NCBI GenBank assembly: GCA_029262375.1
Contig: JAJCZM010000008.1
Span: 193,291-257,290, forward strand
Origin: Deltaproteobacteria bacterium
GTDB lineage: Bacteria; Desulfobacterota; Binatia; UBA1149; SPBQ01
Length of the DNA stretch: 64,000 bases
Direction: 5' to 3'
Shown here piece after piece: positions 56,806-64,000 of the stretch. The position numbers were made by a program, and so were the translations under genes. A model generated the notes under the pieces. That model worked only from the letters and a program-made list of their open reading frames with translations. It was not told the DNA's origin and searched no databases. Position 1 is the first letter of the stretch. Every line of letters starts with the position of its first letter.

Positions 56806-57920
56806 TGACCGGCGCTTCCCGCTACTCCGGCACCCGCGTAGTGCTCTTCGAGGGCCAGATCCAGTAGGCGATTCACAAGGTCGGATAGCTCGAGTCCGCT
56901 CTCGGCCCACAATCGTGGGTACATACTGATGGCGGTGAATCCGGGGATGGTGTTCAGCTCGTTGAGGAAAACGTCTCCACTGGCTTTGTCGATGAAGAAG
57001 TCGGCGCGCGCCATGCCGCGACAACCGATCAGCTCCCACGCGCGCAGTGCGGTAGCGCGAATTTCTGCGGCTTGTCGGTCGCTAACGTCGGCCGGTACGA
57101 TGAGTCCTGCTTCGCTGTCGACATACTTGCTGTCGAAATCATAAAAGCCTTTCCCCATCACGATCTCGCCGGGTGCAGAGATCTCCGGCGCTTCGTTGCC
57201 CAGCAGGGCAATCTCGATCTCTCTCGCATCAATCGCACGCTCCACGATGACACGTCGGTCCCATCGGCGCGCTTCCGCGAGCGCATCCGGGAGATGCTCC
57301 GGCTTCTCGACGTGGGTGATGCCGACCGAGGAGCCGAGGTTCGCGGGCTTGACGAAACAAGGGAATCCGAAGGTGCGGCGAATGAGCGCTTCGACCTCGC
57401 CCGGGCTGTCGTTGCCTGCGGAAATGAACTCGACCTGTGGAAGCTCCGCACCCATGCACAGCGTCTTCATGGCCAGCTTATCCATGGCGAGGGACGATGC
57501 GCGCGCGCCGGCGCCTACGTAGGCGACCCCAATGGTATCCAGATGGCCTTGTAGCGTGCCGTCCTCGCCTCCGGGGCCATGGGTGACGGGGAAGGCCGCA
57601 TCGAGGACGGTGCCGAGCGCAGCGTGGCTCACGGGCGAGGCGCCCGTGTGCATGAACTGTGCGCCCGCGTCAGTGCGCGCGAGGACGACCGGGATTCCGG
57701 AATCCTCGGCGACCTCCACGAGTTCGGTTCGGGCGCGCTCGAGTAGGCTGTCGTAGTCGCCGAGAAGCCATCGACCACTCTTGGTGATCCCGACGGTGAT
57801 CACCTCGTGCCCGGCTTGTTCGATTGCCGGTTTCACGGCGGCAGCCGACCGCACCGAAATCGAGTGTTCGCCGGATATTCCGCCCATCAGCAGGGCAACT
57901 CTCAGGGGTGATTGAGGCAT
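56802..57920 (-). CDS. ddl: D-alanine-D-alanine ligase
   Basis: Ddl makes the D-Ala-D-Ala dipeptide for peptidoglycan. The 372-residue protein has the N-terminal VALLMGGISGEHSISVRSAA, AFPVTHGPGGEDGTLQGHLD, YVGAGARASSLAMDKLAMKT, FPCFVKPANLGSSVGITHVE, ERAIDAREIEIALLGNEAPE, GMARADFFIDKASGDVFLNE and NTIPGFTAISMYPRLWAESG. All ATP-grasp features are intact. It converges on the acyl-CoA ligase gene. The upstream 179 bp is a divergent promoter region shared with a LysR gene. Confidence 0.96.
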   Translation of the reverse strand: MPQSPLRVALLMGGISGEHSISVRSAAAVKPAIEQAGHEVITVGITKSGRWLLGDYDSLLERARTELVEVAEDSGIPVVLARTDAGAQFMHTGASPVSHAALGTVLDAAFPVTHGPGGEDGTLQGHLDTIGVAYVGAGARASSLAMDKLAMKTLCMGAELPQVEFISAGNDSPGEVEALIRRTFGFPCFVKPANLGSSVGITHVEKPEHLPDALAEARRWDRRVIVERAIDAREIEIALLGNEAPEISAPGEIVMGKGFYDFDSKYVDSEAGLIVPADVSDRQAAEIRATALRAWELIGCRGMARADFFIDKASGDVFLNELNTIPGFTAISMYPRLWAESGLELSDLVNRLLDLALEEHYAGAGVAGSAGH

Positions 57921-58099
57921 GGGTTACTTTTTACCACTGTGAGGCCGGCAGGTGAACGCGGCCGGCGAAAGCGGCTGCACAGAGAAGCGATTCTTCATCC
58001 GACGATTAGCATTTGCTTGCGTCTTGGCACTCTCATAAGCCCAGATTCTGTATGGGCAAACGAACTTCAAAATCGTTAATGAACGGCTGGTAAGCACGC

Positions 58100-59020
58100 A
58101 TGCATATCGAAACGCTAAAGATCTTCTGTGATGTGGTTGAGAACCAGAGCTTTTCTCTGGCAGCCTCGCAGAACTTCATCACCCAGTCGGCTGTGAGTCA
58201 GCAGATTCGCGGGCTCGAGGAGCGCTACGGAAAGCGTCTCCTGGATAGGAAGCGCGGCAGTGTCCGCCCAACGGCGGCCGGTGAGATACTGCATCGCGCC
58301 AGCCGGGAAATGCTGCATGTTTTCAACGAGATGGAGGCGCAGCTCCAGGGCCTGAGCAACGTGATCACGGGTAGCATTCGGGTCGGGACGGTCCACAGCG
58401 TGGGCCTGTACGAGCTATCGGAGCCCCTGAAGTCGTATTTTGCCGACTTCCCTCACGTAAACGTCTACCTGGAGTACGACCGAGCCAGCCACATCTACGA
58501 GCAGGTCCTGCGCGGTAACGTTGATCTGGGGATCGTCGCTTATCCGACTGCCCGTGCCCAGATTACGGTGCTGGATTTTCGCACCGATCGCTTGGTCGTC
58601 GTTTGCGCCCCCAGCCATCCGATCAGTGAGCGCGTCGAAGTTCCCGTCACCGAGCTCGATGGCGAGAAATTTGTGGGTTTTGAGAAAGGTATCCCCACGC
58701 GGCAGGCCCTCGATCGGCTGTTCGCGGAGAAAGAAATCAGCGTCCAGTACGTCGCCGAGCTCGATAATATCGAAATGGTGAAGCGCCTGGTGGAAGTAGG
58801 CGCCGGTATTGCCGTGATTCCCGAGAAGGCATGCGTGCACGAGGTGCACTCAGGGTCGCTCGTGAAGATCGAGCTGGCGGATCGAGATCTCACGCGTCCT
58901 ATCGGCATCATTCATCGTACCGGCAAGCACTTCAGCCCGGCAGTCGAGAAGTTCATCGAGTATCTGCAGGCCGAGACCGCGGCAGCGAAACGCGCGGCTG
59001 AAGCCGCCGCGCGCAAGTAG
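58100..59020 (+). CDS. LysR-family transcriptional regulator
   Basis: The 306-residue protein has the N-terminal winged helix-turn-helix typical of LysR regulators: MHIETLKIFCDVVENQSFSL, AASQNFITQSAVSQQIRGLE, ERYGKRLLDRKRGSVRPTAA. The remainder is the periplasmic-binding-like effector domain (IRVGTVHSVGLYELSEPLKS through GAGIAVIPEKACV), similar in style to CysB/CysR-like regulators. The last 20 residues are Ala/Lys/Arg-rich. It is divergent from ddl; LysR proteins often regulate the divergent gene or themselves, so ddl is a candidate target, but this is inference. Confidence 0.93.
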   Translation: MHIETLKIFCDVVENQSFSLAASQNFITQSAVSQQIRGLEERYGKRLLDRKRGSVRPTAAGEILHRASREMLHVFNEMEAQLQGLSNVITGSIRVGTVHSVGLYELSEPLKSYFADFPHVNVYLEYDRASHIYEQVLRGNVDLGIVAYPTARAQITVLDFRTDRLVVVCAPSHPISERVEVPVTELDGEKFVGFEKGIPTRQALDRLFAEKEISVQYVAELDNIEMVKRLVEVGAGIAVIPEKACVHEVHSGSLVKIELADRDLTRPIGIIHRTGKHFSPAVEKFIEYLQAETAAAKRAAEAAARK

Positions 59021-59046
59021 CCCGGTAGAAATGACGACGCGTGTGT

Positions 59047-59982
59047 TCAGATCTCGAGATGCGGAAGCACACGTTCGGCGAATAGCGCGAGCGTTTCGGG
59101 CGTGCCGTAGTCACCGAACACGATCGTGAAGTCGCGTACGCCGGTACTTAGCTTCGCGCGCAGGATCTCTGTGATGCGTTCCGGCGTTCCGCAGACGGCC
59201 ATCTCGTCGATGTCTACGAAGCTGCCAATCATCAGTTCTGCCAACTCGCGCTGCTTCTTGTAATCGTCCTCGTCACTTCCCATCACCACCGCGGCTTGTT
59301 CGCTGATCAAGATCTCGGAGGCGTCGCGATCGATCGCGTCGCAATGTCGACGCAACGCATCGAGATGTTCCGCGATCTCCGCAACGGTAGGCATCGAGCA
59401 GTTCCAGGTCTGTGCGTACTTTGCCACCAGACGCATGAGGACGCGCTTGCCGCCGCCGCCGATCGTGATCGGCAACGGGCTTTGCACAGGCTTCGGTGCG
59501 AAGGGCGCGTCGCGAAACGTGTAGTGCTTGCCATTGAAGGTTGTACGCTCGTTGGTGAACAAACTGGTGATGACCTCGAGCGACTCTTCTAGCTGAGCCA
59601 GGCGCACACCGATCGAAGGAAACCCGAAGCCGTAGGCGTCGTACTCTTCCTTCATCCAGCCGGCGCCCATTCCGAGTTCAACGCGGCCGTTGCTGATGTG
59701 ATCGGCGGTCGTCACGGCTTTGGCCAGCAGACCTGGATGGCGAAACGAATTGCAGGTTACCAGGACGCCGATGCGCAGCCGCTCGGTGGCCTCGGCAAGG
59801 CCGGCTACGGTGGTCCATCCCTCGAGAAAATCGAGGTCCGGCGCGCCCCCGGCGATGACGTGGTCGACGACCCAATATCCTTGATATCCAAGCCTTTCCG
59901 CTAGTTTGGCGCGCTCTCTGACGTCCGCGTAGGAGCTGGCCACCTGCGGAATGAACAGTGATACGGTCGCGGTCTCGCTCAT
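59047..59982 (-). CDS. LLM-class flavin/F420-dependent oxidoreductase
   Basis: From ATG 59982, with CAGGAG about 10 bases upstream, the product has 311 residues; the ORF track start adds 30 unlikely residues. The luciferase-like monooxygenase fold is shown by AKLAERLGYQGYWVVDHVIA, RLRIGVLVTCNSFRHPGLLA, KAVTTADHISNGRVELGMGA, GWMKEEYDAYGFGFPSIGVR, LEESLEVITSLFTNERTTFN and PLPITIGGGGKRVLMRLVAK. The wording is that of F420-dependent members, but flavin use cannot be excluded. The substrate is unknown. It converges on the LysR gene with a 26-bp gap. Confidence 0.88.
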   Translation of the reverse strand: MSETATVSLFIPQVASSYADVRERAKLAERLGYQGYWVVDHVIAGGAPDLDFLEGWTTVAGLAEATERLRIGVLVTCNSFRHPGLLAKAVTTADHISNGRVELGMGAGWMKEEYDAYGFGFPSIGVRLAQLEESLEVITSLFTNERTTFNGKHYTFRDAPFAPKPVQSPLPITIGGGGKRVLMRLVAKYAQTWNCSMPTVAEIAEHLDALRRHCDAIDRDASEILISEQAAVVMGSDEDDYKKQRELAELMIGSFVDIDEMAVCGTPERITEILRAKLSTGVRDFTIVFGDYGTPETLALFAERVLPHLEI

Positions 59983-60175
59983 GATCTGGGGCTCCTGTTC
60001 CGGTTTCCTGCTGCGGTCGGTGCCGGCCTGCATTGCGCTGCGCAACGCATCATAGCCAGGCGGTCTTCTCATCGCACATCACGGCGCCGGTGACGACTTT
60101 GCGGCAGCGAACGTTGCGCGGGTATGCTGCCGAGGTCGCGCGCACAGGCGTACCGACAAGGGCAGTCTCTAGAAT

Positions 60176-60904
60176 ATGGCCGGCAAGAAGAAGAGCGCAC
60201 CGTCGAAAGACAAGCCGTTCAATAATCCGTTCGCGGACAACGCCAAGAAATTGCGCAAGCGCCTGCGCGAACGAACGGCGCGAACGAAAGAATCGTCGTC
60301 CGACAAACACACTGCCGACAACTCGGATTCAAAACCATTGAGCGACGACGATGCGTTCCGCCATGCAATGCACGGTGCGCAACCGATCACTGCACGTGGT
60401 CGTGAAGTAGCGCACACTCCCAAGCCGAACGAAACGGTCAGATTGCGTGCGCACGATGTCGACCCCGACGACGTGATGGACGACAGTAACTTCGACGTGC
60501 GTTTCTCCGATCAGTACCTTCGCGGGGCTTGTCAGTCGGTAAGCAAAGAAACGATCGACAAACTTGCGAACGGAGTGTTCGCGGTGCGTTCCCATGTTGA
60601 CCTACACGGCATGGCGCTGGACGATGCCAAGCAGACGGTCGATGAGTTCCTGACTGACTGTCAACGTCGAGGAGAGCGCTGTGTACTTGTCATTACGGGA
60701 AAGGGTCGTAATTCGCCGCGCCAGGTCGGTGTCTTGCGAGCCGGTATTCCGGAGTGGCTCGCACGGGGGCCGAGCACACGTCGTGTGCTCGCCTTCGTGA
60801 CAGCGCGTCAGTGTGATGGGGGAGAGGGTGCGCTCTACGTGCTTCTCAGGAAGAACGCAGCTCGCAAATCTCGGATCGATGTTGAGTCCGGCGGTGGAAC
60901 CTAA
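60176..60904 (+). CDS. Smr-domain protein
   Basis: The 242-residue protein has a basic, disordered N-terminus (KSAPSKDKPFNNPFADNAKK, LRKRLRERTARTKESSSDKH) and a C-terminal Smr domain: AVRSHVDLHGMALDDAKQTV, DEFLTDCQRRGERCVLVITG, KGRNSPRQVGVLRAGIPEWL, VLAFVTARQCDGGEGALYVL. Smr domains of MutS2 and YdaL-type proteins are endonucleases; the DLHG and GKG motifs are present. In deltaproteobacteria and gammaproteobacteria such stand-alone proteins are common but their targets are unclear. Confidence 0.9.
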   Translation: MAGKKKSAPSKDKPFNNPFADNAKKLRKRLRERTARTKESSSDKHTADNSDSKPLSDDDAFRHAMHGAQPITARGREVAHTPKPNETVRLRAHDVDPDDVMDDSNFDVRFSDQYLRGACQSVSKETIDKLANGVFAVRSHVDLHGMALDDAKQTVDEFLTDCQRRGERCVLVITGKGRNSPRQVGVLRAGIPEWLARGPSTRRVLAFVTARQCDGGEGALYVLLRKNAARKSRIDVESGGGT

Positions 60905-60910
60905 ATCGAG

Positions 60911-60950
60911 CTTGAAGTCATGCGTATTCGCTTGAAGCTATGCGTGTTCG
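60911..60950 (+). repeat. Imperfect direct repeat, two 20-bp units
   Basis: CTTGAAGTCATGCGTATTCG and CTTGAAGCTATGCGTGTTCG follow one another with three differences, just after the Smr gene. It does not encode an obvious peptide. Confidence 0.7.
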
Positions 60951-61039
60951 AATGACGTTCAAGTCGATGCGGGAACGAGGATTGTGGTGGAGCGGCGTGA
61001 CGTTGGTTCGCGCCGGCGGTGGTTGTGGAGGTTCACGCG

Positions 61040-62221
61040 GTGGAGAAGCGGAGTGGGTCTTGTCGGCTCGTCTATGTAGGCGATGACGGCGACCTGTATC
61101 AGACAGGGCGCACACTAGAGTCCCAACGGCTCACCTGGGGTTGGGACGAGTCAGATTCGGCGGGCAGGCTATACTATGTCTGGCCTTCCTATTCCCCCGA
61201 TGGGCGCCTGGTTGCGTGTTTCGGGGTTCGTCCGGGAGATTCTCCCGAGGCAGGTTTGTACGCTGTCGCTCAAGATGGCGTAACCATGCATGAAATATGG
61301 CGAATGTCGGGCGCCGCTCCCATTTGCGAGAGCTGGTCGCCGGATTCGAGCCGCATCGCGCTCCTTCTCCAGGACGATCTTGGGCTGCGTCTTGAACTAG
61401 CGACGATCAACGATCCCGGTAAGACAGTCGTTCTCGACACCGGCTCGCCTCTTTTCTGGTCGTGGAGCCCTGCCGATGGCTATCTGGCGGTTCACACGGG
61501 CGGTAGCCGGTCCGTCTATGAGGACGCTCGCCTCGCCATCTACGACACCAAGGATGACTGCCGCGAGGTCGCCCAGCTGATTCCCGGTGAATTCCGCACG
61601 CCCGCGTGGTCTCCAGACGGACGCCGGCTCGCCTACGTCGACGCCAGCGACGGACGTACCGAGTGTTTGGCGATCTACCGCATGGATGACGGCGTCTCCG
61701 AGATCGTGCATCCAGTGGAGGGCCACAGCGCTCTATTGTGGTCACCCGACGGTCGATACCTGGCGCATTCACAGGCACTCGGCGAGACGCCGCACATGTT
61801 CACGGGCGTGAACCTGGTCGATGTGCGAACAGGCGTAAGTACCGTTGTCTGTGACGATAGCGTCGTGGGTTTTTTCTGGACGCCCGACGGAAAGCGCCTG
61901 GTGACCATATCGTTCAATGACGAAGGCGGCATGGAATGGTCGGTCATGGACGTCTTGGGAATGCGCAAGACGCTCGATTCGCGCTTCTACCCCACCCGCG
62001 AACTCGTCTACTTCTGTTGGTTCTTTGACCAGTTCGCTGCGTCGCACCCGATCATTTCGGCCGACGGCAACAGTGTGGTGTTTGCCGGGCACATGGCCGA
62101 AGATGGCATCGACCAGCTCGAGGGCGACAGCAGCGTCTACATACAGTCGCTGGTGGACGATTCGCCGCCGCAGCGTCTCGGAGGCGGACACTTCGCCTGC
62201 TGGGACAGCGTTCCGAGATAG
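61040..62221 (+). CDS. TolB/WD40-like beta-propeller protein (cytoplasmic)
   Basis: From GTG 61040 (GGAGG ends 8 bases upstream; ORF track GTG 61019 is less likely) the product has 393 residues without a signal peptide. The blade motif SPDGRxxAY is repeated: PSYSPDGRLVACFGV, ESWSPDSSRIALLLQDD, WSWSPADGYLAVHTG, PAWSPDGRRLAYVDASDGRT, LLWSPDGRYLAHSQALGE, FFWTPDGKRLVTISFNDEG and HPIISADGNSVVFAGHM, giving about seven blades. This is the WD40-like/TolB-type propeller. TolB proteins are normally periplasmic; the absence of a signal peptide suggests cytoplasmic location. The next gene starts one base after the stop. Confidence 0.85.
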   Translation: MEKRSGSCRLVYVGDDGDLYQTGRTLESQRLTWGWDESDSAGRLYYVWPSYSPDGRLVACFGVRPGDSPEAGLYAVAQDGVTMHEIWRMSGAAPICESWSPDSSRIALLLQDDLGLRLELATINDPGKTVVLDTGSPLFWSWSPADGYLAVHTGGSRSVYEDARLAIYDTKDDCREVAQLIPGEFRTPAWSPDGRRLAYVDASDGRTECLAIYRMDDGVSEIVHPVEGHSALLWSPDGRYLAHSQALGETPHMFTGVNLVDVRTGVSTVVCDDSVVGFFWTPDGKRLVTISFNDEGGMEWSVMDVLGMRKTLDSRFYPTRELVYFCWFFDQFAASHPIISADGNSVVFAGHMAEDGIDQLEGDSSVYIQSLVDDSPPQRLGGGHFACWDSVPR

Positions 62222-62222
62222 T

Positions 62223-62804
62223 ATGGCACTTCAAACCCAACACTACCTGAGCCTGAGCCGGGTACTGTTGGGCGCGATCGTATTGGTCGAGCTCATCGAT
62301 TCGTCGCAATCGTGGCTCGTACTTCCAGCGGTCGTCGGTGCTGCGGCCGCTGACTGGTTCGACGGCAAGATCGCACGCGCTTCGGGCACCGCATCGATGT
62401 TCGGTCGCCTCATCGACAACCTTTGCGATTTTGCGTTTCTGACGATGTGCTTCGCGGGTTTCGCGATTCAGGAGATATGGAGCCACCCGACTTTGGGAAG
62501 CGCCACGCGCTACTCGGAGCACGCCAACTGGCTACCGCTGGGGTGTTTGGTCGGTGCGTTCGGCATGTATTTGATTCGCTGGGCTGTCTGCAACCGTCTG
62601 GGCGTCGCCCTTGCCCCCTCTACGCGCGGCCACAGCGCGGGCGTATTCAACTACATTCTCGCGCTGCTCGGGGGAGTGGCCGTTGTGCCCGGGATCGAAC
62701 TTACGCGATGGCTGCTAGAGCCGGCGTTCGTCACCGTCGCGTTGCTCAATGCGACCGCCGTATCGGAGAATCTCCTGCTACTCGTTCAAGCGCGTCCGCG
62801 TTGA
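62223..62804 (+). CDS. CDP-alcohol phosphatidyltransferase
   Basis: A membrane enzyme that transfers a phosphatidyl group from CDP-diacylglycerol to an alcohol, or uses another CDP-alcohol. From ATG 62223 the product has 193 residues, three or more further hydrophobic helices and the full catalytic signature DWFDGKIARASGTASMFGRL, continuing IDNLCDFAF, which fits D-G-x2-A-R-x8-G-x3-D-x3-D. The ORF track extends upstream into the propeller gene; ATG 62223 lies one base after its stop, implying co-transcription. It may be a PgsA-like or related enzyme; the acceptor is not identifiable. Confidence 0.9.
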   Translation: MALQTQHYLSLSRVLLGAIVLVELIDSSQSWLVLPAVVGAAAADWFDGKIARASGTASMFGRLIDNLCDFAFLTMCFAGFAIQEIWSHPTLGSATRYSEHANWLPLGCLVGAFGMYLIRWAVCNRLGVALAPSTRGHSAGVFNYILALLGGVAVVPGIELTRWLLEPAFVTVALLNATAVSENLLLLVQARPR

Positions 62805-62900
62805 CGGTGCGATAGACCGTCCGGCATCGTCATCTCAGGGCCGGCCCATGATCGGGCGTGCATGTACCAACCGCCGGGTATCCGGGCTATGGTCTGCGAC

Positions 62901-63917
62901 ATGAAGACTCTGCGCAGCGTCTGCGCGCGTTCGGCGATCTTTCTCGTGCAGACAGTGTGGTGCGCGGCCGTGTTGTCGTCATGCACGTCCGTGGCGAAGA
63001 GCTACGAGATCCATACCGCCGAGATCGGATGCGAAGAAGCGAACCGAATGATTCACGAGGCGGTACTCGGCATGCGGATGACCGTTACGGGCCTCGGCGT
63101 CGCGAAGCCCGGTTCTCCCGGTTACATCAGCGCGACGCGTACCGACAACCGTGGTCGTATGGACGGAACGGTGAAGCTGCGCTGTGAGTCGGATGGAGTA
63201 CACATCGCCGCGAACCAATCGGGCTTGGGAGGCGACGAGTTCGAACGCGGAATCTTTCTTTCCATCACGGGGCGTGCCGGCCTGGCGGTAGAGCGCGATG
63301 GCCGCGGGACAGGCAGACTCGTCAAGCGAGACAGCCCCGGGCAGTCGTCGTCTACGCGCGCATCCGCAGCCAGCCCGACCTCGTCGGGTAGTTCGAATTC
63401 CACAGCGGCAGCGCCGCGCGAGAAGGTCGTTGGTGTACGGGTTCGACTCGAACCGGTACGCGGTTATGCGACGCTCCTCGACTTCGAAGCCAATCTCGGT
63501 GCCGCAGGTATCCTCCCGGTGCGCATCGACGTCACCAATGGGACGCGTCGCGCCTATGAGTTCGACCCGCGCGATGTAGTACTGCGCCGTACCGGATCGC
63601 GAGACCGTGCGAAGGCGCTGTCCAGTGATCGAGCGATCGCGATTCTGAAAGACGCAAACCTTGCTGCGCTTGGGCTCAAGGGTGCACAGGCCAGTGATGC
63701 GACCGGTCCAGGCGATGCGCTCGCGCCCAGTGAGCTGGGCGACGTCGGTCGAGCCGTCAAAGTCATTCCCTCGCGTGCGGTGCGTGCCAAGCGACTCGGG
63801 CCGGGCGAGACGGTGGAGGGATTTCTGTACTTCCCGCTCGCGCAGTACGATCGGGCTCGGATTCTCATGATAGATTCCGCTACCGGTGAAACCGAAGGAT
63901 TCTTGGTCGAGTTCTAG
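62901..63917 (+). CDS. Lipoprotein of unknown function
   Basis: From ATG 62901 the product has 338 residues. The N-terminal segment (LVQTVWCAAVLSSCTS) has a lipobox VLSSC. Residues about 40-120 are a small conserved-looking domain (HTAEIGCEEANRMIHEAVLG, MRMTVTGLGVAKPGSPGYIS, MDGTVKLRCESDGVHIAANQ). After a Ser/Thr/Ala-rich linker (about 140-175) comes a second, beta-rich domain (VVGVRVRLEPVRGYATLLDF, PVRIDVTNGTRRAYEFDPRD, LGPGETVEGFLYFPLAQYDR), similar in style to immunoglobulin-like modules. No known family identified. The ORF track start is 13 codons upstream. Confidence 0.75.
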   Translation: MKTLRSVCARSAIFLVQTVWCAAVLSSCTSVAKSYEIHTAEIGCEEANRMIHEAVLGMRMTVTGLGVAKPGSPGYISATRTDNRGRMDGTVKLRCESDGVHIAANQSGLGGDEFERGIFLSITGRAGLAVERDGRGTGRLVKRDSPGQSSSTRASAASPTSSGSSNSTAAAPREKVVGVRVRLEPVRGYATLLDFEANLGAAGILPVRIDVTNGTRRAYEFDPRDVVLRRTGSRDRAKALSSDRAIAILKDANLAALGLKGAQASDATGPGDALAPSELGDVGRAVKVIPSRAVRAKRLGPGETVEGFLYFPLAQYDRARILMIDSATGETEGFLVEF

Positions 63918-63922
63918 TGACG

Positions 63923-64000
63923 ATGAACCAGCTCAGCGATTGTCGTAATGCACGCGAACTTGCCGCTGGTTTCGTGCGCGCCATGCTACTGGTGATTGCG
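63923..64000 (+). CDS. Partial CDS running off the window
   Basis: From ATG 63923 (or GTG 63917, overlapping the preceding stop) the frame stays open to the last base: MNQLSDCRNARELAAGFVRA followed by MLLVIA. The hydrophobic end suggests a signal peptide or membrane helix. The product cannot be identified. Confidence 0.4.
   Translation, partial: MNQLSDCRNARELAAGFVRAMLLVIA

Noticed and set aside
58024-58042. Sigma54-like promoter upstream of the LysR gene (TTGGCAC...GC)
   Set aside because: The GG to GC spacing is 11 bases rather than the required 10, and the -12 box does not match TTGC.

Overview
The window is a 64 kb piece of a moderately GC-rich (roughly 55-60 % by eye) Gram-negative bacterial chromosome, lying next to the replication origin. 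Evidence for a Gram-negative cell: YidC with a large periplasmic domain, GyrB with the long TOPRIM insertion, several lipobox proteins, a system I cytochrome c maturation cluster and a YacG-type zinc protein. Paired b' and b subunits of ATP synthase, the dnaN-gyrB-gyrA order, and a Cys-type CcmE together suggest a deltaproteobacterial-grade lineage (Desulfobacterota, Myxococcota, Binatota or SAR324-like). I cannot name the organism. Start codons are unusually often GTG or TTG. Apart from the origin-proximal housekeeping genes the content looks like ordinary chromosome; I see no prophage, insertion sequence, CRISPR array or rRNA operon.

Layout. (1) 1-18 kb: an origin-proximal core. DnaA boxes precede dnaN, then gyrB, gyrA and gpsA follow, with no recF between dnaN and gyrB. 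The ribosome/membrane block rpmH-rnpA-yidD-yidC-khpB(jag)-mnmE comes next, then mnmG-rsmG-parA-parB. Two perfect parS sites lie directly upstream of parA, one embedded in a 38-bp perfect palindrome. (2) 18-24 kb: the F1 part of ATP synthase with the two b-type stalk subunits (atpF'-F-H-A-G-D-C); a and c subunits are not here. (3) 24-30 kb: a DUF255 thioredoxin-fold protein, an L,D-transpeptidase, two uncharacterised minus-strand genes, a candidate small RNA and an orphan gene with a protease-dead S24/LexA-like domain. (4) 29.7-34.8 kb, minus strand: ccmE-ccmF-ccmH, a CcmI-like zinc-ribbon protein and glutamate-cysteine ligase, with yacG upstream. (5) 35-38 kb: a lipoprotein sulfatase coupled to an SGNH-type hydrolase, then tRNA-Gly(CCC). 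(6) 38-46 kb: dCMP deaminase, a UvrA-family ATPase, PgeF, a lone E2-type acyltransferase, a small secreted protein and UvrD/PcrA helicase. (7) 46-54.5 kb: RlmE, an AEC-family transporter, SIMPL and M20 peptidase exported proteins, a coiled-coil protein, lipoproteins, glyoxalase II and a GT-C-like membrane protein. (8) 54.6-64 kb: CoaE, acyl-CoA ligase, Ddl, LysR, an F420/LLM-type oxidoreductase, an Smr protein, a beta-propeller protein, a CDP-alcohol phosphatidyltransferase and a lipoprotein; a further CDS runs off the end.

How parts work together: replication initiation and clamp (DnaA boxes, dnaN), topology control (gyrAB, with possible YacG control), segregation (parABS), membrane insertion (YidC/YidD), tRNA and rRNA maturation (rnpA, mnmE, mnmG, rsmG, rlmE) and energy supply (ATP synthase, cytochrome c maturation) are all represented. 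Thiol chemistry recurs (gshA beside ccm genes; glyoxalase II; DUF255). The observations I consider most worth pursuing are the Cys-type CcmE coexisting with CcmH, the catalytically dead S24-like orphan with a C9 tract near its 3' end, the candidate small RNA locus at 28.5 kb and the sulfatase with a CxPxL instead of CxPxR motif. All family assignments are from reading motifs by eye; no database search was run.
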